From: an uncultured Dysgonomonas sp.
Lineage (GTDB): Bacteria > Bacteroidota > Bacteroidia > Bacteroidales > Dysgonomonadaceae
Assembly: GCF_900079725.1 (NCBI RefSeq)
Contig: NZ_LT599032.1
Span: 3,480,856-3,544,855, forward strand
Length of the DNA stretch: 64,000 bases
Reading direction: 5' to 3'
Part shown: positions 9,630 through 17,586 of the stretch, in pieces
How the letters are laid out: every line of letters begins with the position of its first letter
Position numbering within the stretch: position 1 is the stretch's first letter
Translations under genes and position numbers: made by a program
Notes under the pieces: generated by a model
What the model was told of the DNA's origin: nothing
Databases searched by the model: none
What the model saw: the letters and a program-made list of their open reading frames with translations, nothing else

Positions 9630-10432
9630 ACGAAACCGAAGATTTAAAAGCAATATACAATCCTGAAGGTTCTGAATTAAGGACATTACAGTTAAAGATG
9701 CTCGATATACTTGTTGTAGTAACAGATGTCTGCGACAAACATAATCTGCCATATTGGGTTAGTGGGGGAACGTTACTGGGGGCTGTCCGTCACGGAGGAT
9801 TTATCCCGTGGGATGATGATATTGACATAGAATTGCTTCGTTCTGATTATCTGAAGCTGCTAAGGATTTTGCCCAAGGAACTGCCGGATAATCTCTATTT
9901 GCAAACACCAAAAGAGAAAAGCTACAGACTACTTTTTTCCAAAGTAAGGGACAGGTATTCTATTGTACATTCCGAAGAAGAGGATATGGCAAGATATAAG
10001 GAAAAGGGAATCTTTATTGATATTTTTTCTGAGGAGAGAAGCTACAGATGGATGAAGGATATTGTCGATTTCTTTTATGGCAGGGCATTCAGACGATTGA
10101 AAAGAGGAAGGCCGTTGCACTCATTACAGTTCTTCTATGAATATGCCACTTCGTTAGTCTTATATCCTCTAGGAGTCATGCTTATATGGATTGCCAGAGG
10201 AATCTGTACTATTACCAAACCGGATAATATATTACATAGCTATGGTATAGGGAACTCAACCAATCATAATGCCCGGTATATGTTCCCTGTGGGGAAAGTC
10301 ACGTTCGAAGGAAAGGAGTTTTCCGCCCCGAAAGAAGTAGATACATACTTGAGAAAACAATACGGAAATTATATGACCGTTCCCCCTAAGGAAAAGCGTG
10401 CCACACATTTCTTAAAGGTAGAATATATCTGA
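9626..10432 (+). CDS. LicD-family phosphotransferase
   Basis: A 268-residue nucleotidyltransferase-fold protein. LicD enzymes attach phosphocholine (or a related phospho-group) to surface glycans using CDP-linked donors. The family signature is clear: WVSGGTLLGAVRHGGFIPWD at about 44-63 followed by DDIDIEL with the metal-binding aspartates. A hydrophobic stretch around residues 175-193 may sit at the membrane. It is the last gene of the flippase-GT2-LicD unit, so it probably decorates the glycan that the unit makes. No licA/licC choline genes are next to it, so the donor may be something other than choline. Confidence 0.9.
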   Translation: MNETEDLKAIYNPEGSELRTLQLKMLDILVVVTDVCDKHNLPYWVSGGTLLGAVRHGGFIPWDDDIDIELLRSDYLKLLRILPKELPDNLYLQTPKEKSYRLLFSKVRDRYSIVHSEEEDMARYKEKGIFIDIFSEERSYRWMKDIVDFFYGRAFRRLKRGRPLHSLQFFYEYATSLVLYPLGVMLIWIARGICTITKPDNILHSYGIGNSTNHNARYMFPVGKVTFEGKEFSAPKEVDTYLRKQYGNYMTVPPKEKRATHFLKVEYI

Positions 10433-10444
10433 TATTATCAGATA
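10426..10444. terminator. Palindrome spanning two convergent stop codons
   Basis: TATCTGATA-T-TATCAGATA is a perfect 9-base inverted repeat. It contains the LicD stop (10430-10432) and the HU/LysM stop (10438-10440, minus strand), which are only 5 bases apart. No long T tract follows on either side, so it may be a weak shared terminator or a transcript-end stabilizer. Confidence 0.45.
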
Positions 10445-11700
10445 CCCATCTCTTTAAATAACTTCGCTTCGCGCTGTTTGGCCTTCTCTATTGATGCGGG
10501 ATTCTTCGAATCAATGCCGTATTTGGCTGGGGCAGGTATAATCAATTTTGTTCCGAGTGCGATATTATTTGCATTTTTGATGACAGCCTTATTTTCTTCA
10601 TAGATATATACCCAAAAAGATTTATGACCGTAGTGTTCCAAAGCTATGTTACGAAGGGTATGGCCACTTCGTATAGTTTCTGTAGCCAGAGGTTTGGCAG
10701 AATCTTTAACCGGCTGGGCAGCAACCTTTACGTCTTCATTCTTTGGCTCGGTTTTCGGTAATTTTGTTTCCTGCTGAGGCTCTTTCTTGGTTTCCTGAGC
10801 AACATCCTTTATCTGAGATGAATCTTGCCTCTGGGTAAGAGAATCGACCGGTGATTTTTTATCAAAAACAATTACCACTTTTTTACTCTTATCTACAGCA
10901 GGCTGTCCTGTTAAAAATGCTGCCAACTCTTGAAAATAGTATCCACCAATAGCAAACGCAGCTAAAATAAGTAGTATTACAAAGCCCAAAGAGATAAAGC
11001 GTCTGCGCTTAGACTTCTTTCTATGATTGTAAAACATAGATTCAATGTCAGTACTGGCAGAAGGTGTCTTGAATGTCTCAACTATCTCTTCCTGAATTGT
11101 TTCGGGAGCGTTTGTTACGGTGTTTTCTTTTTCGGTATCTATTTCAGCCTCTTCTTTAGCTTCTGTTATGGCAGACTCAGCTTCAGCTTCTGTTTGTATC
11201 TCTGGATCAGAAGTTTCTTCTACTATTTCATTTGCTTCGATAGCTTTTTCCTCCGATTTCTCAGAAACAGTGATGTATTCTGTAATTTCTTCTTCGATGG
11301 AGCTTGTCTCAGTACTATCGTCCTGTTCTTCGGTAATATCCTCTTCGGTTTCGTTTTCTACATTTTCGAAAGAAACCCCATCTTCGAGAACAACACTCTC
11401 GAAATGAGCGAAAGGCTTATTGATAGCTTCTTTTAGTGATTTGTCAGGCGTGAAGCTAAGTTTGTAATGAGCCGGAATCTCAATTGCTTCCCCTGTATTT
11501 ACATCCACACTTTTGCGTGCGTTTACCTTTACCAGTTTGAATACACCGAAGTCCTTTATCCGTACCGGATCATTGCTTTCTATACTCTCTGAGATAACAG
11601 CAATGAGTTCCCGTAAAAAGGTTTCTGCCTCCTTTTTCGCTATTCCCTGTTTTTTTGCCAGAAGGTCAATTAAATCCTGTAGACTAAGCCGTTCATTCAT
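10438..11700 (-). CDS. HU-domain protein with transmembrane segment and C-terminal LysM
   Basis: A 420-residue multidomain protein. Residues 1-95 are an HU/IHF-like DNA-binding fold (SLQDLIDLLA, RIKDFGVFKL, then an arm region with ARKSVDVNTGE). Residues 104-205 are a strongly acidic, low-complexity linker. A basic stretch KKSKRRR precedes one membrane segment at 235-256. The rest is a charged Pro/Lys linker and a LysM module at 343-391 (RSGHTLRNIALEHYG...LGTKLIIP). The predicted topology is HU inside and LysM in the periplasm, so it could link the nucleoid to peptidoglycan; that function is inference. It overlaps the upstream HU gene by 8 bases, so the two are probably co-translated. Confidence 0.88.
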   Translation of the reverse strand: MNERLSLQDLIDLLAKKQGIAKKEAETFLRELIAVISESIESNDPVRIKDFGVFKLVKVNARKSVDVNTGEAIEIPAHYKLSFTPDKSLKEAINKPFAHFESVVLEDGVSFENVENETEEDITEEQDDSTETSSIEEEITEYITVSEKSEEKAIEANEIVEETSDPEIQTEAEAESAITEAKEEAEIDTEKENTVTNAPETIQEEIVETFKTPSASTDIESMFYNHRKKSKRRRFISLGFVILLILAAFAIGGYYFQELAAFLTGQPAVDKSKKVVIVFDKKSPVDSLTQRQDSSQIKDVAQETKKEPQQETKLPKTEPKNEDVKVAAQPVKDSAKPLATETIRSGHTLRNIALEHYGHKSFWVYIYEENKAVIKNANNIALGTKLIIPAPAKYGIDSKNPASIEKAKQREAKLFKEMGI

Positions 11701-11983
11701 TTACTTCCAGATTTTTAAGGTTATCTTTTATTGTTTGTCCGGGACGAAATGCCAATGAGATTTTAGGAGGAACAAGGAAACGCTGTTTTGATACAGGGTT
11801 AACGGATATCCGTTCCCCTTTTTTCTTCGTTTCAAAAAGACCGAATCCCTGAATGTTGATGGAGTTCCCATCTTCAAGATTGCTATTAATTATGGAAACA
11901 GTAGCTTCCAATACTTCGGAAGTCTGTCGTTGCGTCCACCCTAACCGTTTAGCCAATGCAGCTATTAATTCCTGGTTTGTCAT
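11693..11983 (-). CDS. HU/IHF-family DNA-binding protein
   Basis: A 96-residue nucleoid-type protein. It has the helical dimerisation half (NQELIAALAKRLGWTQRQTSEVLEA) and the beta-arm half (NSINIQGFGLFETKKKGERISVNP, FRPGQTIKDNL). It would bind and bend DNA as a homo- or heterodimer, possibly with the HU domain of the overlapping downstream gene. It lies 17 bases after rimO on the same strand. Confidence 0.93.
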   Translation of the reverse strand: MTNQELIAALAKRLGWTQRQTSEVLEATVSIINSNLEDGNSINIQGFGLFETKKKGERISVNPVSKQRFLVPPKISLAFRPGQTIKDNLKNLEVNE

Positions 11984-12000
11984 AGCATTTGTATTTAGAT

Positions 12001-13296
12001 TTAAATCACTTCTCCATATAGATCGAATGGCTGGGCACCCGTTATACTGACATTGTAAAAGTCCCCAATATTAAGCATTTTATTTTTCTTAATCAATACT
12101 TCAGGGTCTACTTCGGGTGAATCATACTGAGTACGGCCGATATAATAGTCTGATTCTTCCCTGTCTACAATCACTTTAAGGGTATTGCCTATCTTCTGCT
12201 CATTAATATCGAGAGCTATCCGTTCTTGCAGAGCCATCAGGACATCCATCCGTTCCTGTTTTACTGCATCTGATATTTCATCCCTGTAGTGGGCATAGGC
12301 ATATGTCCCATCTTCATGTGAATAAGGGAATGCACCCATCCTATCGAAGCGTACATCCTTTACAAATTGGAGCAGTTCCTCAAAGTCTTTATGCGATTCT
12401 CCGGGATGTCCCACCATAAGGGTGGTACGGATATGAATGCCGGGGACTTCTTCCCTGATACGCCTTATCAGGTCATATGTCTGCTCTTTCGTAATATTGC
12501 GGCGCATCTTTTTCAGCATATTGTCGCTGATATGTTGCAGCGCGATATCTAAATATTTACACACATTATCGTTCTCGCGCATCACCCGTAACAGATCGTA
12601 AGGGAAGTTCGCCGGATATGCATAATGTAAGCGTATCCATTCCACGCCTTCAATTTTTGCTATGCGATCAATCAATTCCGGTAACTTCGCCTGCTTGTAA
12701 TTGTCCAAACCGTAATATGACAGATCCTGTGCGATAACCTGAAACTCTTTTACACCGGAAGCAACCAGATGCCTGACCTCTTCCTCTACTTCTTCTATCT
12801 GCCTGGACTGATGCTTTCCTGTCATAATCGGGATAGAGCAATAAGAACAGGCACGGTTACAGCCTTCCGAAATTTTCAGATAAGCGTAATGTGAAGGAGT
12901 GGTTATGTTGCGTTCCAGTGCCAACTCCTTATGATATGATTTACCCAGATCGGAGATGAGGGCTTTCCATCCAAATTTTCCGTAAAAGCTGTCTACTTCG
13001 GGTATTTCCGTCTTTAATTCCTCCATATACCTGTCGGTAAGGCAGCCCATTACAAACAACTTATTCAGTTTTCGCTCTTTTTTAGCCTCTGCAAACTCAA
13101 GAATCATATTGATAGATTCTTCCTTTGCATCACCTATAAAGCCGCATGTATTTATAACTACGATTTCTCCTTCCGACTTATCCGGATCATGTTTTACGGT
13201 GTAGCCGTTTGCCAACAATTGTTTCATCAATAACTCGGAGTCTACCAGATTTTTAGAACAACCAAGCGTGATGACATCTATTCTGTTTTTCTTCAT
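12001..13296 (-). CDS. rimO: Ribosomal protein S12 methylthiotransferase RimO
   Basis: Radical SAM enzyme that adds a methylthio group to an aspartate of ribosomal protein S12. The 431 residues hold an N-terminal MTTase domain with three cluster cysteines (Cys13 in LGCSKN, Cys51 in NTCGFIG, Cys85 in GCLTDRY), a radical SAM core with CNRACSYC (Cys146, Cys150, Cys153), and a C-terminal TRAM-like domain. The GCSKNLVDSE start and SIPIMTGKHQSR stretch separate RimO from MiaB. It starts 3 bases after ftsY ends, within the rpmB-ftsY-rimO-HU run. Confidence 0.96.
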   Translation of the reverse strand: MKKNRIDVITLGCSKNLVDSELLMKQLLANGYTVKHDPDKSEGEIVVINTCGFIGDAKEESINMILEFAEAKKERKLNKLFVMGCLTDRYMEELKTEIPEVDSFYGKFGWKALISDLGKSYHKELALERNITTPSHYAYLKISEGCNRACSYCSIPIMTGKHQSRQIEEVEEEVRHLVASGVKEFQVIAQDLSYYGLDNYKQAKLPELIDRIAKIEGVEWIRLHYAYPANFPYDLLRVMRENDNVCKYLDIALQHISDNMLKKMRRNITKEQTYDLIRRIREEVPGIHIRTTLMVGHPGESHKDFEELLQFVKDVRFDRMGAFPYSHEDGTYAYAHYRDEISDAVKQERMDVLMALQERIALDINEQKIGNTLKVIVDREESDYYIGRTQYDSPEVDPEVLIKKNKMLNIGDFYNVSITGAQPFDLYGEVI

Positions 13297-13299
13297 TTC

Positions 13300-14253
13300 T
13301 TATTCTCCAAAGAGACTGTTGACAAACTCGCGACGGCGAAATACCTGAAGATCGTCAATACCCTCTCCTAAACCTATATATTTTACCGGTATCTTGAATT
13401 GATCGGAAATACCAATTACGACACCTCCTTTTGCAGTACCGTCCAGTTTTGTGATAGCCAAAGCTGTAACGTCGGTAGCAGCAGTAAACTGTGTAGCTTG
13501 TTCGAACGCGTTCTGTCCGGTAGAGCCGTCGAGTACAAGTAATACTTCATGCGGTGCTCCCGGAACTATTTTATCCATTACTTTTTTTATTTTCGAAAGC
13601 TCGTTCATCAAACCGATTTTGTTATGGAGCCGTCCTGCCGTATCTATTATTACAACATCGGCATTGTTCGATTTTGCAGAGCTTAATGTATCAAAAGCCA
13701 CAGAAGCCGGATCGGAACCCATTGCCTGTTTTATGACCGGAACACCTACGCGCTCGCCCCAGATAACCAGTTGCTCAACGGCTGCGGCCCGGAATGTGTC
13801 GGCTGCACCAAGATAGACGGACTTGCCTGCTTTCTTGAACTGATTTGCCAGCTTGCCGATAGTAGTTGTTTTACCAACACCGTTAACTCCAACAACCATG
13901 ATTACATATGGTTTTGCTGTTTCCGGAACAGAGAAATCATCATTGTCTACTGCATTATTTTCAGTCAATAAATCAGCGATTTCTTCCCGTAGTATATTTT
14001 TCAACTCTTTGTCGTCTACATACTTATCCTTTGCTGCCCGTTTTTCGATACGTTCGATAATCTTCAATGTAGTGTTTACCCCTACATCGGACATGATCAA
14101 CACTTCTTCGAGTTGATCGAGTACATCATCGTCTACTTTCGATTTTCCGGCAATAACACGTGATAGTTTGGAAAACATTGACTCTTTAGTCTTTTCCAAT
14201 CCTTTATCAAGCGTTTCCTTCTTTTGTTTCGAAAAGAAATCAAATAATCCCAT
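13300..14253 (-). CDS. ftsY: Signal recognition particle receptor FtsY
   Basis: SRP GTPase that docks ribosome-nascent chain complexes at the inner membrane. It has 317 residues: an N domain (about 20-100), then the G domain with P-loop GVNGVGKTT (122-130), DTAGR, and TKLDGTAKGG. The acidic A domain of E. coli FtsY is absent, as is usual for Bacteroidota, and the N-terminus MGLFDFFSKQKKET is a short amphipathic lead. It sits between the DUF4295 gene (155 bases upstream) and rimO. Confidence 0.97.
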   Translation of the reverse strand: MGLFDFFSKQKKETLDKGLEKTKESMFSKLSRVIAGKSKVDDDVLDQLEEVLIMSDVGVNTTLKIIERIEKRAAKDKYVDDKELKNILREEIADLLTENNAVDNDDFSVPETAKPYVIMVVGVNGVGKTTTIGKLANQFKKAGKSVYLGAADTFRAAAVEQLVIWGERVGVPVIKQAMGSDPASVAFDTLSSAKSNNADVVIIDTAGRLHNKIGLMNELSKIKKVMDKIVPGAPHEVLLVLDGSTGQNAFEQATQFTAATDVTALAITKLDGTAKGGVVIGISDQFKIPVKYIGLGEGIDDLQVFRRREFVNSLFGE

Positions 14254-14352
14254 AGATTTTATTCTTCTGATTATATAGATAAAAATAAATCAATCTCTTA
14301 AGCCTTGCGGCTGTTCGGCATTTTTACCTTCTGCAAAGCTACGAAATGGATA

Positions 14353-14391
14353 ATAAAAAACCTCCCTGCATAAGAATGAAGGAGGTGTTTT
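14353..14391 (-). terminator. Rho-independent terminator after rpmB-rpmG-DUF4295
   Basis: On the minus strand ACACCTCC and GGAGGT pair around a roughly 15-base loop and are followed by TTTTTTATT. It lies 18 bases beyond the DUF4295 stop and before ftsY, so ftsY may depend on read-through or its own promoter. Confidence 0.75.
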
Positions 14392-14408
14392 AAATATTTT
14401 TAACAAGA

Positions 14409-14570
14409 CTATTTTGCGAAATAATCTTTTACTGATTCGTTTGGAACCATTTCTTCTTTAAATGTGTAAGCGCCTGTTTTAGGAGACTTTACCATTTTGA
14501 TTACTTTAGCATAGTTACGACCGTCTTTTGCTGATGGGTCACGATAACCTGCGACTGTTTTCTTTGCCAT
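14409..14570 (-). CDS. DUF4295 small basic protein, ribosome-associated by context
   Basis: A 53-residue protein starting MAKKTVAGYRDPSAKDGRN and ending KDYFAK. It is the DUF4295 family, found in Bacteroidota directly after rpmG. It is lysine-rich. Fourteen-base spacing to rpmG and the shared terminator downstream place it in the ribosomal-protein operon. Function unknown; a ribosomal accessory role is inference. Confidence 0.9.
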   Translation of the reverse strand: MAKKTVAGYRDPSAKDGRNYAKVIKMVKSPKTGAYTFKEEMVPNESVKDYFAK

Positions 14571-14583
14571 GGTTTATCTTGTT

Positions 14584-14772
14584 TTACTTGATTTCTTTAT
14601 GTACAGTTACTCTTTTCAATATAGGATTGTACTTTTTCAGTTCCAATCTCTCTGTAGTATTTTTTCTGTTCTTGGTAGTAATATAACGGGATGTGCCCGG
14701 CATACCACTGGCTTTGTGCTCTGTGCACTCCATTATTACCTGGATTCTGTTTCCTTTTGCTTTCTTAGCCAT
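14584..14772 (-). CDS. rpmG: 50S ribosomal protein L33
   Basis: A 62-residue L33 ([54 protein letters not shown]). The CxxC zinc pairs are not complete (only one Cys, C16), so this is the zinc-independent type. It is 17 bases after rpmB. Confidence 0.97.
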   Translation of the reverse strand: MAKKAKGNRIQVIMECTEHKASGMPGTSRYITTKNRKNTTERLELKKYNPILKRVTVHKEIK

Positions 14773-14789
14773 TTCCTGTTCCTCCTAAA

Positions 14790-15029
14790 TTAAGCGTTTA
14801 AATAACCATCTGCGGCCGCTCTTTTGATTGCAGCGTCCAATCCAATTTTATTGATTGTACGAAGGCCTGCAGCTGAAACATTCAGGCTAACCCAACAATC
14901 TTCTTCTACCCAGTAGAATTTCTTTTTAAAAAGATTGACATTAAATTTTCTCTTTGTCTTTCTGTTAGAGTGAGAAACATTATTGCCAACCATAGCTTTT
15001 TTTCCTGTAATTTGACAAATCTTGGACAT
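14790..15029 (-). CDS. rpmB: 50S ribosomal protein L28
   Basis: A 79-residue L28 with [23 protein letters not shown] and [17 protein letters not shown]. It is the first gene of the rpmB-rpmG-DUF4295 operon; a textbook promoter lies upstream at 15085-15115. Confidence 0.97.
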   Translation of the reverse strand: MSKICQITGKKAMVGNNVSHSNRKTKRKFNVNLFKKKFYWVEEDCWVSLNVSAAGLRTINKIGLDAAIKRAAADGYLNA

Positions 15030-15084
15030 CGCTATTGTGTTTTATATGTTTATTTTTATATTATATCCTATCCAAATCGGGATG

Positions 15085-15115
15085 CAAATTTAGTCATATT
15101 TTTCAAACCTACAAA
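15085..15115 (-). promoter_or_regulatory. Promoter of rpmB operon
   Basis: On the minus strand TTTG (15112-15115) and TAAATTTG (15085-15092) are separated by exactly 19 bases, a perfect match to the Bacteroidota consensus. Confidence 0.8.
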
Positions 15116-15198
15116 TATTTATATCGTTAAAGTTCTTTTTATTTCCAGTTTCTGCTGAACTAATCCTCTTAATGTGATTACTATAAACTATTTTTAAT

Positions 15199-15206
15199 TA
15201 ATTTTG
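15199..15206 (+). promoter_or_regulatory. Probable -7 box of the MBOAT gene
   Basis: TAATTTTG matches TAnnTTTG, 55 bases before the ATG at 15262. I see no clear -33 element at the right distance. Confidence 0.35.
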
Positions 15207-15261
15207 CGGGGAGATTTACAAAACGCATCTGACTATCTTAGTCATAACAGAATACCAACAC

Positions 15262-16668
15262 ATGCTTTTCAATAGTTTTATATTCATTATATTATTAGCC
15301 ATCACTTTCGGCTTATATTATATACCCAGACTAGGCAGATACCAGATACTTATTCTTATAGCCGCCAGTCTGATTTTCTATTCATATGACCAGCCGGCTT
15401 TTGTCCTGCTATTATTGCTTTCAGCCGGAATAAATATCATCACCAGCTATTATGTAGTTTACGGAAATCCGAAGAAACGAAAAGCTCTCGCTCTGGGTGG
15501 GGTTATTATCAACCTCTGTATCCTTGCTTTTTTTAAGTACAGCCCGCTTATATCCTATACGCTGTTGGATCCGTCCACATCTTTAGGCAATTTCTTGTTA
15601 CATATACCTTTACCCATCGGAATATCTTTTTTTACATTCGAGGGTATCAGCCTGTTGATAGATGTATGGAAAGAGAAGTATGTAGATAATAAACAAATCG
15701 TAAACAAATCGCTGGCCAAGCATGCCCAACATACTTTATTCTTTATATCGTTCTTTCCTCATCTTGTCTCAGGGCCGATATTAAAGGCGCATGACTTTTT
15801 TCCGCAAATGGAACAAAAATTCCTGCGTGGAATAGACTGGGAAGCTGCTGTCAAAGCGCTTATTTTGGGATACTTCTTAAAGATGGTAGTCGCCGATAAT
15901 CTGAAAGACTTTACCGACTGGATGGGGATACCTACTGCTCTATCGTCTGTTACACTCCTTTATCTTGTGTTTGCATATTCCTGTCAGATATTTGCTGATT
16001 TTGCGGGGTACTCACTCATTGCTATCGGGCTGGCTAAACTGTTTTGTTATAACTTCAATATTAACTTTAATTTTCCTTATATAGCCACTTCTTTTAAAGA
16101 ATTCTGGAAGCGTTGGCATATCTCGTTATCCACCTTCCTTATGGAGTATCTTTATTTTCCTCTGGGTGGAAACAGGAAAGGTAAGGCCCGGACATATATC
16201 AACCTTATGATAACAATGACCCTCGGCGGACTCTGGCATGGAGCCTCATGGGCTTTTGCGTTGTGGGGATTTACTCACGGGGCTTTGCTAGCAGTGGAAC
16301 GTTTTATTGTAGATAAAACAAAGTCGGAAGGAAATAAAGCGGTTCGCTTTATGCGGGGAGTCGTCGTATTTATAGTTGTGTCTTTCCTTTGGTTGTTTTT
16401 CAAGCTGTCATACAAAATGACAGTAGTTTTCCTAACTACGATGAAGGACAATATATCGAACGATATCAGCCCTTACGACATACATCTCATTACATTTATT
16501 TCTCTCTATTCGCTGCCCGTAGTTCTTTATCACATAGCATATCTGTGTAAAGGCTCACGTATATGGCAGCCGATAAAGAAATATGAATATATATTTTATG
16601 GTATTATGCTGTTTCTGATTACCACAAATAGTGGAACAACATCTTCTTTTATTTATTTCCAATTCTAA
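15262..16668 (+). CDS. MBOAT-family membrane O-acyltransferase (AlgI/DltB-like)
   Basis: A 468-residue multi-pass inner-membrane enzyme that would pass an acyl group, often acetyl, to a surface polysaccharide or other exported acceptor. Many hydrophobic helices are visible, with the MBOAT core: FAGYSLIAIG, FKEFWKRWHISLS, then GGLWHGASWAF with the conserved His326 and a second His339 in GFTHG. The length matches the AlgI group. The next gene (12 bases downstream) encodes a secreted SGNH-like protein, the usual partner that completes acyl transfer outside the membrane. The acceptor is unknown. Confidence 0.93.
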   Translation: MLFNSFIFIILLAITFGLYYIPRLGRYQILILIAASLIFYSYDQPAFVLLLLLSAGINIITSYYVVYGNPKKRKALALGGVIINLCILAFFKYSPLISYTLLDPSTSLGNFLLHIPLPIGISFFTFEGISLLIDVWKEKYVDNKQIVNKSLAKHAQHTLFFISFFPHLVSGPILKAHDFFPQMEQKFLRGIDWEAAVKALILGYFLKMVVADNLKDFTDWMGIPTALSSVTLLYLVFAYSCQIFADFAGYSLIAIGLAKLFCYNFNINFNFPYIATSFKEFWKRWHISLSTFLMEYLYFPLGGNRKGKARTYINLMITMTLGGLWHGASWAFALWGFTHGALLAVERFIVDKTKSEGNKAVRFMRGVVVFIVVSFLWLFFKLSYKMTVVFLTTMKDNISNDISPYDIHLITFISLYSLPVVLYHIAYLCKGSRIWQPIKKYEYIFYGIMLFLITTNSGTTSSFIYFQF

Positions 16669-16680
16669 AAGAGCAGAGCC

Positions 16681-17568
16681 ATGATAAAGAAAACATTCAT
16701 TACATTCCTTATTATATTCATGCTATACAGCATCTTTTGGATATTACATACCCCTAAGACTATTATAGCACAGGAGCATTGGCAGGAGAACCAGATCACA
16801 GCTCAGAATTATCTGTATGGAGATTTGGATTCTGTAGAAAATCTGATTATAGGTACATCTTTGTCGCGTGCTTTAATAATGGATAGTCTTCCCGGATTTT
16901 TCAATCTTTCACTCAATGGTGAATTGCCTTTTCAGGGTCTGGACGTAATGGAAAAGAAAGGTATATATCCCAAGCGGGTATTTATTGAGACTAACCGAAT
17001 TTTCTCATGGTTCAACAAGGGACTATTCAATGAAATATTATATAGTCCTGTACTATATACTCTAAGAACTCCATTTCCTGTTCTGCGTGATGGGAGGCAA
17101 CCAATATTAATTGCCGCGACAAGTGTCGAATCTATGTTTGTCGATAGAAGGATATTTTACACGGCTCTGTACGACAGAGCTATCCTCTATGGGGGCCGGA
17201 TAGATATGAATAACGAAGCTGATGTAAGGTTTACATTCCGTGAATATATGGAAAAGCCCAACGCTAAACAGCTGGAAACAGCCATCTCTCTATTGAATCA
17301 TTACTTCGAAATATTGAAACGGCATAATACCGAAATTATTATTTACGAAATGCCTATAAGCAAGATACTGTGTAATACGCCTAAAATGACAGGGACCCGG
17401 GAGCAGATGAGAAAATATTTTCCTCCGGCAGAATATATTTATCTACCCCAGCCTGAATGCCTCGACTACAAGACCTATGACGGAACACATATGGTGAGAG
17501 ACGAAGCCATAAAATATACTCATCTATTCAAGACACAAGTAGACAGCCTTGTTCGTATGGGTAAATAA
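16681..17568 (+). CDS. Secreted SGNH-like protein, probable partner of the MBOAT acyltransferase
   Basis: A 295-residue protein with an N-terminal signal anchor (about 5-24) and a predicted periplasmic domain. GTSLSRAL at 58-65 resembles the block I serine region of SGNH hydrolases, and DGTHM near the C-terminus (about 264-268) resembles the block V D-x-x-H, so Ser60 or Ser62, Asp and His could form the catalytic set. I do not recognise a named family. In alginate, PIA and related systems an SGNH protein next to an MBOAT protein transfers or accepts the acyl group; this context is the main support. Confidence 0.7.
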   Translation: MIKKTFITFLIIFMLYSIFWILHTPKTIIAQEHWQENQITAQNYLYGDLDSVENLIIGTSLSRALIMDSLPGFFNLSLNGELPFQGLDVMEKKGIYPKRVFIETNRIFSWFNKGLFNEILYSPVLYTLRTPFPVLRDGRQPILIAATSVESMFVDRRIFYTALYDRAILYGGRIDMNNEADVRFTFREYMEKPNAKQLETAISLLNHYFEILKRHNTEIIIYEMPISKILCNTPKMTGTREQMRKYFPPAEYIYLPQPECLDYKTYDGTHMVRDEAIKYTHLFKTQVDSLVRMGK

Positions 17569-17586
17569 TATTCGTATCTTTGGCAT

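Noticed and set aside
11023-11436. Plus-strand frames opposite the acidic linker of the HU/LysM gene
   Set aside because: Ser/Phe-rich composition is the mirror of Glu/Lys codons; no start context.
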